A DNA stretch of 25,065 nt from JAYPHU01 sp038127535 (GCA_038127535.1 JAYPHU010000038.1:1-25065); one strand, 5' to 3'. Counted from the first letter of the stretch, positions 7,524 through 16,351 are shown. Numbers and translations: made by a program. Notes: a model not told the origin generated them from the sequence alone.

Positions 7524-8855
7524 ATGGCGGCACAAGGCCGGATGAAGCTGGCGGCGTATTTCAATCCGACGGGCCATCACGTGGCGTCTTGGCGGCATCC
7601 CCGCGCACAGGCCGACGCCCATGTGAATGTCGATCACTATATCGAGATCGCCAAGACCGCCGAATACGCCAAGTTCGACGTCTTGTTTCTGGCGGACGGA
7701 CTTTGTGTCCGCGAAGCCCATATTGAGGCGGTCAGCCGGTCGGTACAGTTCGTCGCCGGGTTCGAGCCGTTCACTTTATTGTCGGCGTTGGCGATGCATA
7801 CGTCTCAAATCGGTTTGGTCGGCACGGCGTCCACCAGTTGGAATGAGCCTTACCACATTGCCCGCAAGTTCGCCTCGCTCGATCATATCAGCAAAGGCCG
7901 CGCCGCTTGGAATGTGGTGACCTCGGTCAACGACGGCGAGGCCCGGAACTTCGGTGAGGCGCAGGCCTATGAACACGGCGACCGCTATGACCGTGCAGGC
8001 GAAGTGGTGGAGATCGTCAAAGGCCTTTGGGACAGTTGGGAGGATGACGCCTGGCTCCGTGACCGGGAAAGCGGTCTCTATTTCGAGCCGGATAAGATGC
8101 ACACGCTCAACTACAAAACCGACCGCTACAGCGTGAAGGGGCCATTGAACGTGGCCCGCCCGCCTCAGGGCTATCCGGTGATCGTGCAGGCCGGCGCCTC
8201 CGATCCGGGCCGGGAGCTGGCGGCGGCTCATGCGGAAATGATCTTCAGCCCGCACCTGAACAAGGAAACCGCCAAGGATTACTATGACGATGTGAAGGGG
8301 CGGATGGCCAAGTATGGCCGCGATCCGTCGCATCTGACGATCCTGCCGGGGCTTAGCGCGTTTGTGAAAGCGACCGACGAAGAGGCGGAGGAGGATTTCA
8401 ATTACGTCCAGTCCCTCATTCATCCCATGGTCGGCCGGGAGATATTGTCGTCCATGATGAAGATGGATTTGAGCCAGTTTGATCCTGATAAGGAATTCCC
8501 CGATCCCTTGCCGGGTCCCCAAGGCAGCGTTGGCCACTATGAAAGCCTACTGGAAATGGCCCGGCGGGAAAAGCTGACGGTACGCCAGATGGGCGCGTGG
8601 GCGGCGGGCGCGCGGGGCAAGAACACGATCCACGGTTCCGCCGAGCGCGTCGCCGATTATATGCAGGAATGGTTCGAGTTTGGCGCCTGCGACGGGTTCA
8701 CCATCATGCCGCCTTATATTCCCGGCTGTCTGGATGATTTCGTCGAGCTGGTGGCGCCGATCCTGGCCGAACGGGGTTTGATGCAAACGGAATACACAGA
8801 GGGCACGTTGCGCGACCGGCTCGGTCTGCCCCGGCCGGAGAACCGCTATGCCTGA
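7524..8855 (+). CDS. NtaA/DmoA-family flavin-dependent monooxygenase
   Basis: A 443-residue luciferase-like monooxygenase of the long NtaA/SnaA/DmoA/SoxA group, which uses FMNH2 supplied by a separate reductase to oxidise a small organic substrate. Typical stretches are FNPTGHHVASWRHP near the N-terminus, EYAKFDVLFLADGL, the TSWNEPYHIARKFASLDHIS segment, and GRAAWNVVTS. Further on are ARNFG, RYDRAGE, and PVIVQAGASDPGRELAA. GGGGAGGGG lies 6 bases before ATG 7524. It overlaps the next gene by 8 bases, so the two are translated together. No flavin reductase gene is adjacent. The substrate is unknown; related enzymes act on nitrilotriacetate, dibenzothiophene sulfone and dimethyl sulfide. Confidence 0.9.
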   Translation: MAAQGRMKLAAYFNPTGHHVASWRHPRAQADAHVNVDHYIEIAKTAEYAKFDVLFLADGLCVREAHIEAVSRSVQFVAGFEPFTLLSALAMHTSQIGLVGTASTSWNEPYHIARKFASLDHISKGRAAWNVVTSVNDGEARNFGEAQAYEHGDRYDRAGEVVEIVKGLWDSWEDDAWLRDRESGLYFEPDKMHTLNYKTDRYSVKGPLNVARPPQGYPVIVQAGASDPGRELAAAHAEMIFSPHLNKETAKDYYDDVKGRMAKYGRDPSHLTILPGLSAFVKATDEEAEEDFNYVQSLIHPMVGREILSSMMKMDLSQFDPDKEFPDPLPGPQGSVGHYESLLEMARREKLTVRQMGAWAAGARGKNTIHGSAERVADYMQEWFEFGACDGFTIMPPYIPGCLDDFVELVAPILAERGLMQTEYTEGTLRDRLGLPRPENRYA

Positions 8856-9828
8856 TCTCAAACTGAATTTCGCCTGCGGCCTCTACGACCGGATGCTGGC
8901 GCTTTACACCGGCGACGTCTCGCCGGAGGGGATCGATCTGCAGTTCCAGGTGGAGGACAGCCCGAGGGTGATCTTTGATCGCATGGCCGGGGAGCTGGCC
9001 TTCGACATGGCCGAGTTTTCGGCCTCGGAGTATATCAGCCAGCGGGGGCGGGGAGATTGCCCGTTTGTGGCGCTGCCGGTGTTTCCGTCCAAGCTGTTCC
9101 GCCACGGCTTCATCTGCATCAATACGACAAAAGGCATCAACGCGCCCGCCGACCTGGCGGGTAAGCGCATCGGCGTGCCGCTCTACACCATGACGGCCGC
9201 GGTCTTTAACCGGGGCTTCATGCAGCATGATTGCGGCATCGATCTGGATACGATCCAGTGGGTGCAGGGCTCGGTCAACTATACCGGTTCTCATGGCAAC
9301 CCAAGCGCGCCGCCGCTCTTGAAAGACATAAACATCGAAGTGAACGAGACGGGCAAGCCGCTGAGCCAGTTGCTGGCGGAGGGCGAGATCGACGCCACCA
9401 TCGGTTCCACCATCCCGGACAGTCTCGGCGCCCATCCCGATGTGGCGCGGCTGTTCCCCGACTACCGGGCGGCGGAGCGGGACTATTACCAACGTACGAA
9501 AATCCATCCCATCATGCATGTCCTGGCGATCAAGCGGGATATCTACGAGGCCAACCCGTGGATCGCGCAGCCGCTCTATGAGGCCTTCACCAAGTCCAAG
9601 GACCTCGCGCTGGAGAAGCTCCGCTATTCGGGCTCATCGCGGTATATGCTGCCGTTCCTGCGTGCGGACTTGGACGAGATCGACGAGGTGTTCGACGGCG
9701 ATCCCTGGCCCTACGGGATCGAAGCCAACCGGCCGACCTTGGAGGCGCTGGTCACCTATATGGTGGATCAGGGACTGATTGCCGATCCCATCCCGCTGGA
9801 CGAACTGTTTATCTCCATCAACGGCTAG
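8848..9828 (+). CDS. 4,5-dihydroxyphthalate-decarboxylase-like protein (periplasmic-binding-protein fold, no signal peptide)
   Basis: A 326-residue protein with the NMT1/SsuA-like two-lobe fold, close to proteins annotated as 4,5-dihydroxyphthalate decarboxylase. Supporting segments are LKLNFACGLYDRMLALYTG at the start, FDMAEFSASEYISQRGRGDC, ADLAGKRIGVPLYTMTA, then GEIDATIGSTIPDS and DPWPYGIEANRPTLEALVTY near the end. There is no signal peptide, so it probably works in the cytoplasm as an enzyme rather than a transporter component. It overlaps the upstream monooxygenase by 8 bases. Its stop shares CTAG with the stop of the convergent TTT permease gene. The decarboxylase name is by family resemblance only. 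Confidence 0.75.
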   Translation: MPDLKLNFACGLYDRMLALYTGDVSPEGIDLQFQVEDSPRVIFDRMAGELAFDMAEFSASEYISQRGRGDCPFVALPVFPSKLFRHGFICINTTKGINAPADLAGKRIGVPLYTMTAAVFNRGFMQHDCGIDLDTIQWVQGSVNYTGSHGNPSAPPLLKDINIEVNETGKPLSQLLAEGEIDATIGSTIPDSLGAHPDVARLFPDYRAAERDYYQRTKIHPIMHVLAIKRDIYEANPWIAQPLYEAFTKSKDLALEKLRYSGSSRYMLPFLRADLDEIDEVFDGDPWPYGIEANRPTLEALVTYMVDQGLIADPIPLDELFISING

Positions 9829-11867
9829 AACAGGTTCAAATAGCGGTTCGACCGTAGCGCCGGGAGCACATCCCCGAGGTAGGACTGCGGCCAGGGGATG
9901 TGCAGCACCAGGTGGAACAGTACATAGCAAAAGGCGATGACGGCCACGGCGACGGCCAGGATCATCGGCCAGCGTTCCTTGGCCTCGATCTTCATGAAGC
10001 CGATCAGGAACAGGAACAGCGACGGTAAGAGACCGATGCCGATGGCCACGGGCAGGGGCAGGACCACCCACAGGAAATACCGGCCGAACCGGCGGAACAC
10101 TTCGCCCATGGTGAGATCGCCATAGTCCGCTTGAATATCCATATAGACTTTGGGTTTGTCCGGCGGCGCGGCGGTGAACTCGAACATCCGGCCTACCAGC
10201 ACCATGAGGGAGAAGACCAGTCCGCCTGTCGCGATCACCTGCGGCACGAGGCGCGCGAGGAACTCCCAGTCCCGGGCGATGACCAGGCAAGAGCCGAAGA
10301 TGACGGCCAGGACGAGGGCGAACAGGGTATCCGGCCAGAGGGTGACGCCGGTAAATTTAAAGGTGAGCGGGGTCGGGTTCGCCTGCCGTTCCCGCCATTT
10401 TTTGTAGAGCGGCCGGGCGATGCCGATAAAGGTGAGGATCAGCACGGCAATCACCACCGGGCGCGACAGCCAGTCCCAGCCATAGCTGCTGACCGAGCGG
10501 AACATGTAGCGCTCGACCAAAACGCCCAGAACAAAGCCCAGAATCAAGGGCGGGCGCGGCCAGCCCAGGCGCTTCATCAGCCAGCCGAGAAGACCCACCA
10601 GCAGCATGACGACAATATCCCCCCAGGAGCGGGAGGCCGAATAGGCGCCGATAAAGGTGATGGCGAGGACCACCGGCGCCAGGATGCCGATCCGGATCAG
10701 GGCGATCTTGGCGAGCTGGTCGGCGAAGATAAAACAAACGCCCGCGCCGAGGATGTTGGCGATGGCGATGGACCAAACGAGCGTGTAGGTGATGTCGAGC
10801 CTTGTGCTCAGCATTTCCGGGCCCGGGATTAGGCCGTGGATCAGGAACGCGCCCAGCAATAAGGCCATGGAGGCGGAGCCGGGCACGCCGAAGGCCACGG
10901 TCGGCACCAACGCGCCGCCTTCCTTGGCGTTGTTGGAGGACTCGGAAGCGATCACGCCGCGCACGTCGCCCTTGCCGAAATTTTCATCCGCACCCTTTTC
11001 AGACCGCGCGGCATGTCCGTAGGCGATCCAGTCAATGATCGCTGCGCCCAGGCCGGGGATCGCGCCCAGAAGCGAGCCGATGAAGGAACAGCGGAGAAAC
11101 AGGAACGGCCGGGTGAGAACATCCTTCACGCCCTGGAGCTGACTCCACTTGGAGCCGATCTTGTTGTCGCCGGCGATCTTGGCCCGCGTGATGACCAGAT
11201 CGGCGATCTCCGGGATGGCGAAGAGGCCCAGCGCAATGGGCACCACCGGTAGGCCGTCGGACAGGTAAACCGTGTCCATGGTAAACCGGGACGTGGCCGT
11301 GTTGATATCCTCGCCGATCATGGCCAGCATCAACCCGGCGGTGGCTGCGACAAAGCCTTTGACCGGTGCGCCGCCGCCCAGCACGGCGACCAGCGACAGC
11401 CCGAAGATACAGAAGGCGAGGAGTTCGGGCGACGCCACGCTCAGCATGAACGGCTGCAGGATGGGGATGCTTACGCCCAACAAAAACGCGCCGAACAGCC
11501 CGCCGAGTAAGGAGGCGGTAAACGCGGCCCCGAACGCGCGTCCGGCTTCGCCCTTTCGAGCCATGGGATAGCCGTCCAGGATCGTCGCGGCTGAGCCGAC
11601 CGTGCCCGGTACGCCGAACAGAATTGCCGGAATGGTGTCGGAGGTGACCACGACGGCTGACAGCCCGATCATGAAGGCGAGGGCCGTATACGGGTCCATG
11701 TCAAAGGTAAAGGGCAGGAGCAGCGAGAGACCGACCAAGCCGCCCAGTCCGGGAATGACGCCGACCACCAGGCCGAACAAAACGCCCAGGGAGAGGAATC
11801 CCAGCCGTGTGGGATCGCTCATGATACCGGCGGCCTTCACCGCCATGTCGAGCATTTGGGCGTCCAT
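9825..11867 (-). CDS. tctA: Fused TctA-TctB permease of a tripartite tricarboxylate transporter
   Basis: A 680-residue inner-membrane protein. Residues 1-500 or so are a TctA permease with the two characteristic Pro-Gly loops (GVIPGLGGLVGLSLLLPFTF near residue 38, and GAIPGLGAAIIDWIAYGHA near the middle). It also has DTIPAILFGVPGTVGSAATI. From about residue 515 (TLWPDTLFALVLAVIFGS) to the end there are about four more helices like the small TctB subunit, which is usually a separate protein of about 150 residues. TctA alone is about 500 residues, so this is a fusion. It lies 98 bases after tctC, with a hairpin between them. The likely substrate is a carboxylate; it cannot be specified. Confidence 0.9.
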   Translation of the reverse strand: MDAQMLDMAVKAAGIMSDPTRLGFLSLGVLFGLVVGVIPGLGGLVGLSLLLPFTFDMDPYTALAFMIGLSAVVVTSDTIPAILFGVPGTVGSAATILDGYPMARKGEAGRAFGAAFTASLLGGLFGAFLLGVSIPILQPFMLSVASPELLAFCIFGLSLVAVLGGGAPVKGFVAATAGLMLAMIGEDINTATSRFTMDTVYLSDGLPVVPIALGLFAIPEIADLVITRAKIAGDNKIGSKWSQLQGVKDVLTRPFLFLRCSFIGSLLGAIPGLGAAIIDWIAYGHAARSEKGADENFGKGDVRGVIASESSNNAKEGGALVPTVAFGVPGSASMALLLGAFLIHGLIPGPEMLSTRLDITYTLVWSIAIANILGAGVCFIFADQLAKIALIRIGILAPVVLAITFIGAYSASRSWGDIVVMLLVGLLGWLMKRLGWPRPPLILGFVLGVLVERYMFRSVSSYGWDWLSRPVVIAVLILTFIGIARPLYKKWRERQANPTPLTFKFTGVTLWPDTLFALVLAVIFGSCLVIARDWEFLARLVPQVIATGGLVFSLMVLVGRMFEFTAAPPDKPKVYMDIQADYGDLTMGEVFRRFGRYFLWVVLPLPVAIGIGLLPSLFLFLIGFMKIEAKERWPMILAVAVAVIAFCYVLFHLVLHIPWPQSYLGDVLPALRSNRYLNLF

Positions 11868-11906
11868 AAACTCTATCGCTTTAGATCAAGTTCTTTCGCT
11901 ATGGCA

Positions 11907-11937
11907 AGGGAGGCGCCTTTATTTCAGACGCCTCCCT
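11907..11937 (-). promoter_or_regulatory. Intercistronic hairpin between tctC and tctA-tctB
   Basis: AGGGAGGCG and CGCCTCCCT form a perfect 9-bp stem around a 13-base loop. It sits 29 bases after the tctC stop and 40 bases before the permease start. There is no T-run. Such hairpins often stabilise the binding-protein message and lower permease expression; that role is inferred. Confidence 0.6.
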
Positions 11938-11965
11938 AAATCCATAAAGCAGAACGTTTTCCGAA

Positions 11966-13009
11966 TTAACGGGCGATCGCTTGCTTCGCCAGTTCCAACG
12001 CCTTCGGTTTGATGGACATGAACTTGGCGACGATTGCGTCCACTTCTTCACCGGAGTGGAAGTTGATGGTGGTCCGGGTTTTCTTGGCGTCGGCCAGGAA
12101 CACCGGGTCCTTCATCGTGTCCACGAACGCCTTGCGGAGAGCTGCGGCGCGATCAGCCGGAATGCCCGGCGCGGCGGCGACAGGCCGGCCCAGTTCATCG
12201 CGGCCGAAGATGGCGCCCATGGCTGCGCGTGCATCGTCGTCTTTGGCATAGTCAAAGATATGAGCGGCGTCGCCGAAGAACGGGTCTTTATTTCGGCCCA
12301 GTTGGACGATGATCTTCAGATCGCCTTTTTCGATGTCCTTATACCAGCGGGACTGGATGGTGGATTTGGCCAAGCCGCAGCTGCCGAAGACTTCGCCCTG
12401 ACGCATGGCCAGGTTGATGCCCTTGGTGCCTTTGTAGCCGTAAACGATCTTGATGTTGGCGCCGGCGAGGTTGTTGAACACCCGCGGATGCTGGCTGGTG
12501 ATCGCAGCCGGGCCGGTCGAGCCGAACTTGAACTCCTTGATCTTTATCATGTCGTCGAAGGTCTGAGCCTTGGAACTTTTCCAGACGCCGCAGCTGAAGG
12601 TTTCCTGGTTCATGTTGCCGATCCAGGTGAACTCGTTCGGCTTGAACTTGGCTTTTGACTTTTTGACGGCGAACAGCGGATCCATGGCGGTGGAGGAGGC
12701 GAAGACACCCAGGTGGCTACCGTCCTTCGGCGTGGAGGTCGCGATGAAGTTCGCGGCCTTCAGCGCGCCGGCGCCCGGCATGTTCTTCGGCACCACATTG
12801 GGATTGCCCGGAATGTGCCGGCCCATGTGGCGGGCCAACAGGCGGGCATAGGTGTCATAACCGCCGCCGGCGCCGTAGCCGATGATCAAGGACACGTCCC
12901 GGCCTTTATAGAAGTCGGCGACGGATTGCGCTTCGGCCGTGGTTGGGGCCGAAAGGGCGAACACGGCGGCAACCGCCCCTGCGGCGCCGATAATTTTCAT
13001 GGTCTTCAT
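11966..13009 (-). CDS. tctC: TctC/Bug-family substrate-binding protein of a TTT system
   Basis: A periplasmic binding protein of about 347 residues. The signal peptide (MKTMKIIGAAGAVAAVFALS) has a probable cleavage after AEA, before QSVADFYKG. Mature-protein signatures are VSLIIGYGAGGGYDTYARLL, HIPGNPNVVPKNMPGAGALK and FKFGSTGPAA. I prefer the ATG at 13009 because GGGAG then lies 9 bases upstream; the ATG at 13018 directly abuts that site. It is the first gene of the leftward operon with the fused TctAB permease. Bug proteins typically bind carboxylates through water-bridged contacts to the acid group. The ligand is unknown. Confidence 0.92.
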   Translation of the reverse strand: MKTMKIIGAAGAVAAVFALSAPTTAEAQSVADFYKGRDVSLIIGYGAGGGYDTYARLLARHMGRHIPGNPNVVPKNMPGAGALKAANFIATSTPKDGSHLGVFASSTAMDPLFAVKKSKAKFKPNEFTWIGNMNQETFSCGVWKSSKAQTFDDMIKIKEFKFGSTGPAAITSQHPRVFNNLAGANIKIVYGYKGTKGINLAMRQGEVFGSCGLAKSTIQSRWYKDIEKGDLKIIVQLGRNKDPFFGDAAHIFDYAKDDDARAAMGAIFGRDELGRPVAAAPGIPADRAAALRKAFVDTMKDPVFLADAKKTRTTINFHSGEEVDAIVAKFMSIKPKALELAKQAIAR

Positions 13010-13018
13010 TGGTTTCAT

Positions 13019-13424
13019 CTCCCTGTGGAAATACCTGTTTTAAACAAGTTTGCATTAATCCTTTGTTCCGCCTAAAGACTACGGCAGGAAACGGGCTATA
13101 GCAACAAAACGACAACGAGGTTTCAGCGGATTTCCAGCGCCATTGGTCCGATTCGGGTGTTCCGAGACGGTTATTTTTGAGTAAGGTTTTATTTCTTTGG
13201 GTGCCGAAATCCCGCACCTTCTCCGGGTATCCGGAAAATCCCTGGATTTAGCCGAACAGACCCTACGTAATTTCCCTTAAGAACTTAAACAGATTGGATT
13301 TTTTTTAATTCCGGTGAAAATAAACATTGGCAAATCTATTCTGAGTTCCCAAATACCCAAGAGACCGGGATATCGGTTTTGCGCTCCGTTGATGAGTGAT
13401 GTTGGAGTTAACTGAGGCCCTGAA
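13019..13424. promoter_or_regulatory. Divergent promoter region between tctC and the response regulator
   Basis: 406 bases with no credible gene, separating two divergent transcription units, so promoters for both must be inside. It contains a small hairpin TCCGG-GTAT-CCGGA (about 13222-13235) and an oligo-T tract near 13298-13305. I could not assign a defined operator. Confidence 0.45.
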
Positions 13425-14042
13425 ATGGCTGAAGAATATAATATCGAGCGATTGAATTTCCTTGTTGTCGATGACAACAAGCACATGACCATGATGGTCA
13501 AAAGCCTGATTCATGCGCTTGGCTCGCGGAACGTGCGGGAAGCCAACGATGCCGCCGAGGCATTCTCGGAGCTTAAGCATTTCGAAGCCGACATCATCAT
13601 TACAGATTTTAACATGCAGCCGCTGGACGGCCTGGATTTCGTCCGGCTGGTGCGGACCGGCAGCGACAGTCTCAATCCCTATATCCCGATCATCATGCTG
13701 TCGGGTCACACGGAAATGAACCGGATTCTTGAAGCCCGGGACGCAGGGGTGACCGAATATCTCGCCAAGCCGATTTCGGCGACATCGCTCTATTCCCGCA
13801 TCCGTAAAATCATTATGGAGCCCCGGCCCTTTGTGAAGGCAGGGCACTATTTCGGCCCTGACCGCCGGCGGAATAACGCCAGCAGGTACAACGGCAAGGA
13901 CCGGCGTAAGAACGGCGAGCTTGAGGAAGCGCCGGCGGAGATGCCGAAAGCAGCCGAGGCCGCGCCCGCCGCCGCCGCTGCGGCTGCTGCCGAAGACGCC
14001 GGCGGTATGGATCAGAGCGCCGTCGACAGCCTGTTCGACTAA
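13425..14042 (+). CDS. CheY-like response regulator with Arg-rich and Ala-rich C-terminal tail
   Basis: A 205-residue protein. Residues 8-130 form a receiver domain with the acidic pair Asp16/Asp17, phospho-acceptor Asp61 (IITDFNMQP), Ser93 (IIMLSGHT) and Lys115 (EYLAKPIS). It has no DNA-binding domain. The tail has an Arg-rich stretch (YFGPDRRR at 142-149 and KDRRKN at 158-163), seen in some alphaproteobacterial single-domain regulators. Then comes an Ala/Glu-rich linker (about 165-194) and a short acidic end, MDQSAVDSLFD. That end resembles the short docking peptides of FliM and CheZ. It probably passes a phosphorylation signal by protein contact. No histidine kinase is nearby. Confidence 0.88.
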   Translation: MAEEYNIERLNFLVVDDNKHMTMMVKSLIHALGSRNVREANDAAEAFSELKHFEADIIITDFNMQPLDGLDFVRLVRTGSDSLNPYIPIIMLSGHTEMNRILEARDAGVTEYLAKPISATSLYSRIRKIIMEPRPFVKAGHYFGPDRRRNNASRYNGKDRRKNGELEEAPAEMPKAAEAAPAAAAAAAAEDAGGMDQSAVDSLFD

Positions 14043-14098
14043 GTCCTCTCTTTTCATTCTGTATTGTTCCCGCCCGGTGACAGGGGTAGCCTTCGCTT

Positions 14099-15082
14099 AT
14101 GGAAAAGCGGGAATTCGGAAAATCAGGGCTTATGGTGTCCCCCATCGGGTTGGGGTGCATGAGCATGTCCGGTCTCTACGGCGAGGCCGATGACGTAGAA
14201 TCCGTCGCCACCATTCACCGCGCGATCGAGCTCGGCGTCAATTTTCTGGATACCTCGGTCAGCTATGGCTCCGGCCACAATCAGGAACTGCTCGGCAAGG
14301 CGCTCAAGGGCAAGCGGGATCAGGTCATCGTCCATTCAAAGTTCGGCGTGAAGCGCGACGCCGCCGGCAACACGCTGGGCATCACCGCCGATCGGGAAAC
14401 GGTGCGGCAAGACTGCGAAGAAAGCCTGCAGCGGTTCGGGTTCGATGTGATCGATATCTGGTGTCCGTCCCGGCCCGACCCGGATGTGCCCATCGAGGAT
14501 ACTATCGGCGAGATGATCCGCCTCAAGGACGAGGGCAAGATCAAACACTTCGGCCTGTCTGAGGCCGGCCCCACGTTTATCCGGCGCGCGGCGGCTGTGC
14601 ATCCGCTGGTCTCACTGCAGATGGAATATTCGCTGCTGTCCCGGGATGCGGAGGAGCGGCACATCGCTGTCTGTGAAGAACTGGGGATGGGGATCATGGG
14701 CTATGCGCCGTTCACCCGAGGGCTTTTGACCGGGGAGCTGACACCCGGCAATTGGGGCGACGGCGATTCCCGGCAAAAATACGCCCGCTTCCAGGACGAT
14801 ACATTGAAGACCAACCTGGAATTGATGTCCGTGATGCGGGAGTTGGCCGCGGACCATGGGGCGACACTGCCGCAATTGGCGCTGGCCTGGGTGTTGGCCA
14901 AGGGCGGACCGATTGTGCCGTTCCCCGGCTGCAAGTCGCGGGGCCATCTGGAAGAGAACCTCAAATCACTAGAGATCAATCTGAGCGCCGAAGACGTCGC
15001 CACATTGGACGAGGCCTATCCTCTGGGTGTGGCCGCCGGCGCACGCTATGCCGAACAGCAGTTGGCGTTCTGGCATCAGTAA
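14099..15082 (+). CDS. Aldo/keto reductase with the catalytic His replaced
   Basis: A 327-residue NADPH-type oxidoreductase with the AKR TIM-barrel layout: EFGKSGLMVSPIGLGCMSMS, then Asp51 and Tyr56 (FLDTSVSYGSG), Lys81 (VHSKFG), and the C-terminal cofactor region (PIVPFPGCKSRGHLEENL). The fourth member of the usual Asp-Tyr-Lys-His tetrad is missing: in IDIWCPSRPDPDVPIEDT, Ser124 sits where relatives have His (YYQHRVDP). Some AKR subgroups carry Pro-Ala/Ser at this point, so it is probably a subgroup trait rather than damage. It is followed after 3 bases by an FAD monooxygenase and is probably co-transcribed with it. Confidence 0.9.
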   Translation: MEKREFGKSGLMVSPIGLGCMSMSGLYGEADDVESVATIHRAIELGVNFLDTSVSYGSGHNQELLGKALKGKRDQVIVHSKFGVKRDAAGNTLGITADRETVRQDCEESLQRFGFDVIDIWCPSRPDPDVPIEDTIGEMIRLKDEGKIKHFGLSEAGPTFIRRAAAVHPLVSLQMEYSLLSRDAEERHIAVCEELGMGIMGYAPFTRGLLTGELTPGNWGDGDSRQKYARFQDDTLKTNLELMSVMRELAADHGATLPQLALAWVLAKGGPIVPFPGCKSRGHLEENLKSLEINLSAEDVATLDEAYPLGVAAGARYAEQQLAFWHQ

Positions 15083-15085
15083 TAG

Positions 15086-16351
15086 ATGAAGACCAAGCCC
15101 GACATTCTGATTATCGGCGGTGGGATCGGCGGCTTGGCCGCCGCTTTGGCCTTCCATGACATCGGTCTGAGCCCGAAAGTCTATGAGTCCACCAAAGAGA
15201 TAAAGCCTCTGGGCGTCGGCATAAACCTGCTTCCCCATGCCGTACGGGAACTGACGGAACTGGGCCTGCTGAACCGGCTTGAGGCGACCGGCGTCGAGCT
15301 GGAAGAGCTCCGGTTCTACACGCAGTACGGCTTGGAGATACAGCGCGAGCCACGCGGCCGGGGAGCCGGTTACAACTGGCCGCAGTTTTCGATCCATCGG
15401 GGGCATCTGCAAATGCTTCTCTATGAGGCGGTGCAGGACAGGCTGGGACCGGATTGTGTGAGCACCGGTCACGCGGCGGTCGATCTGGATCAAACCGGGG
15501 ATAAGGTGCAAGTGTATTTCCAGGACCCGGCCACCGGTAAATCCCTGGAGACGAAATCCGCCGACATCGTGATCGCCGCCGACGGCATTCATTCCACCAT
15601 CCGGCGTAAATATTACCCGGACGAGGGCGCGCCGATTTACGGCGGCATTAACTTGTGGCGGGGCGTGTCGAAACAGAAACCCTATTTCGGCGGCCGGACC
15701 ATGCTGCTGGCCGGCACGCTGAAGTCGGGCAAGATGGTCATCTATCCGGTGGCCCAGCCCGACGAAAACGGCGATGTCCTGATCAACTGGGTCGCCGAAG
15801 TGCGGACCGATGCGTACCACAACAATGACTGGAACCGGCCCGGCAAGCTGGAAGAGTTCGCGCATTTTTATGACAGTTGGACCTTCGACTGGCTGGACGT
15901 GCCGCAGATGATCCGGAATGCCGAGCGCGTCATGGAATATCCGATGGTCGACCGGGATCCGGTAGATCGTTGGACCTTTGATCGGGTGACTCTGCTGGGT
16001 GACTCCGCTCATCCTATGTATTCCATCGGCGCTAACGGCGCGGGCCAAGCGATTTTGGACGCCCGCACCCTGGCAGGCTTGATGGTCAAAATGGATGACC
16101 CACTGGCGGCGTTGAAGGCCTATGAGGCGGAGCGTCTGCCGGTGACCGCTAAGGTGGTCGAAGCCAACCGGGGGGAGGGGCCCGATTACCTGTTGGAGAT
16201 CGTGGCCGATCGCGCGCCGGAACCGGTGGCGAACATCCACGATGTGATTTCGCAAGCCGAGATCGACGAAATCGGCGAGAAGTACAAGAAAATCACCGGC
16301 TATGACCGGGAAATGCTGAACAACCGGCCGTCTCTGGTGCCGAAATCCTAG
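15086..16351 (+). CDS. FAD-dependent aromatic-type monooxygenase (PhzS / salicylate-hydroxylase-like)
   Basis: A 421-residue group A flavoprotein monooxygenase. Residues 6-18 carry the dinucleotide loop (ILIIGGGIGGLAA), the DG motif is IAADGIHSTIR and the GD motif is VTLLGDSAHPMYSIGANGAG followed by QAILDA. The layout and the GANGAGQAILDA variant are closest to PhzS-like and other hydroxylase-type enzymes annotated as flavin-dependent oxidoreductases. It would use NAD(P)H and O2 to hydroxylate an aromatic or heterocyclic ring; the substrate is not known. It starts 3 bases after the aldo/keto reductase stop and forms a two-gene unit with it. Confidence 0.9.
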   Translation: MKTKPDILIIGGGIGGLAAALAFHDIGLSPKVYESTKEIKPLGVGINLLPHAVRELTELGLLNRLEATGVELEELRFYTQYGLEIQREPRGRGAGYNWPQFSIHRGHLQMLLYEAVQDRLGPDCVSTGHAAVDLDQTGDKVQVYFQDPATGKSLETKSADIVIAADGIHSTIRRKYYPDEGAPIYGGINLWRGVSKQKPYFGGRTMLLAGTLKSGKMVIYPVAQPDENGDVLINWVAEVRTDAYHNNDWNRPGKLEEFAHFYDSWTFDWLDVPQMIRNAERVMEYPMVDRDPVDRWTFDRVTLLGDSAHPMYSIGANGAGQAILDARTLAGLMVKMDDPLAALKAYEAERLPVTAKVVEANRGEGPDYLLEIVADRAPEPVANIHDVISQAEIDEIGEKYKKITGYDREMLNNRPSLVPKS

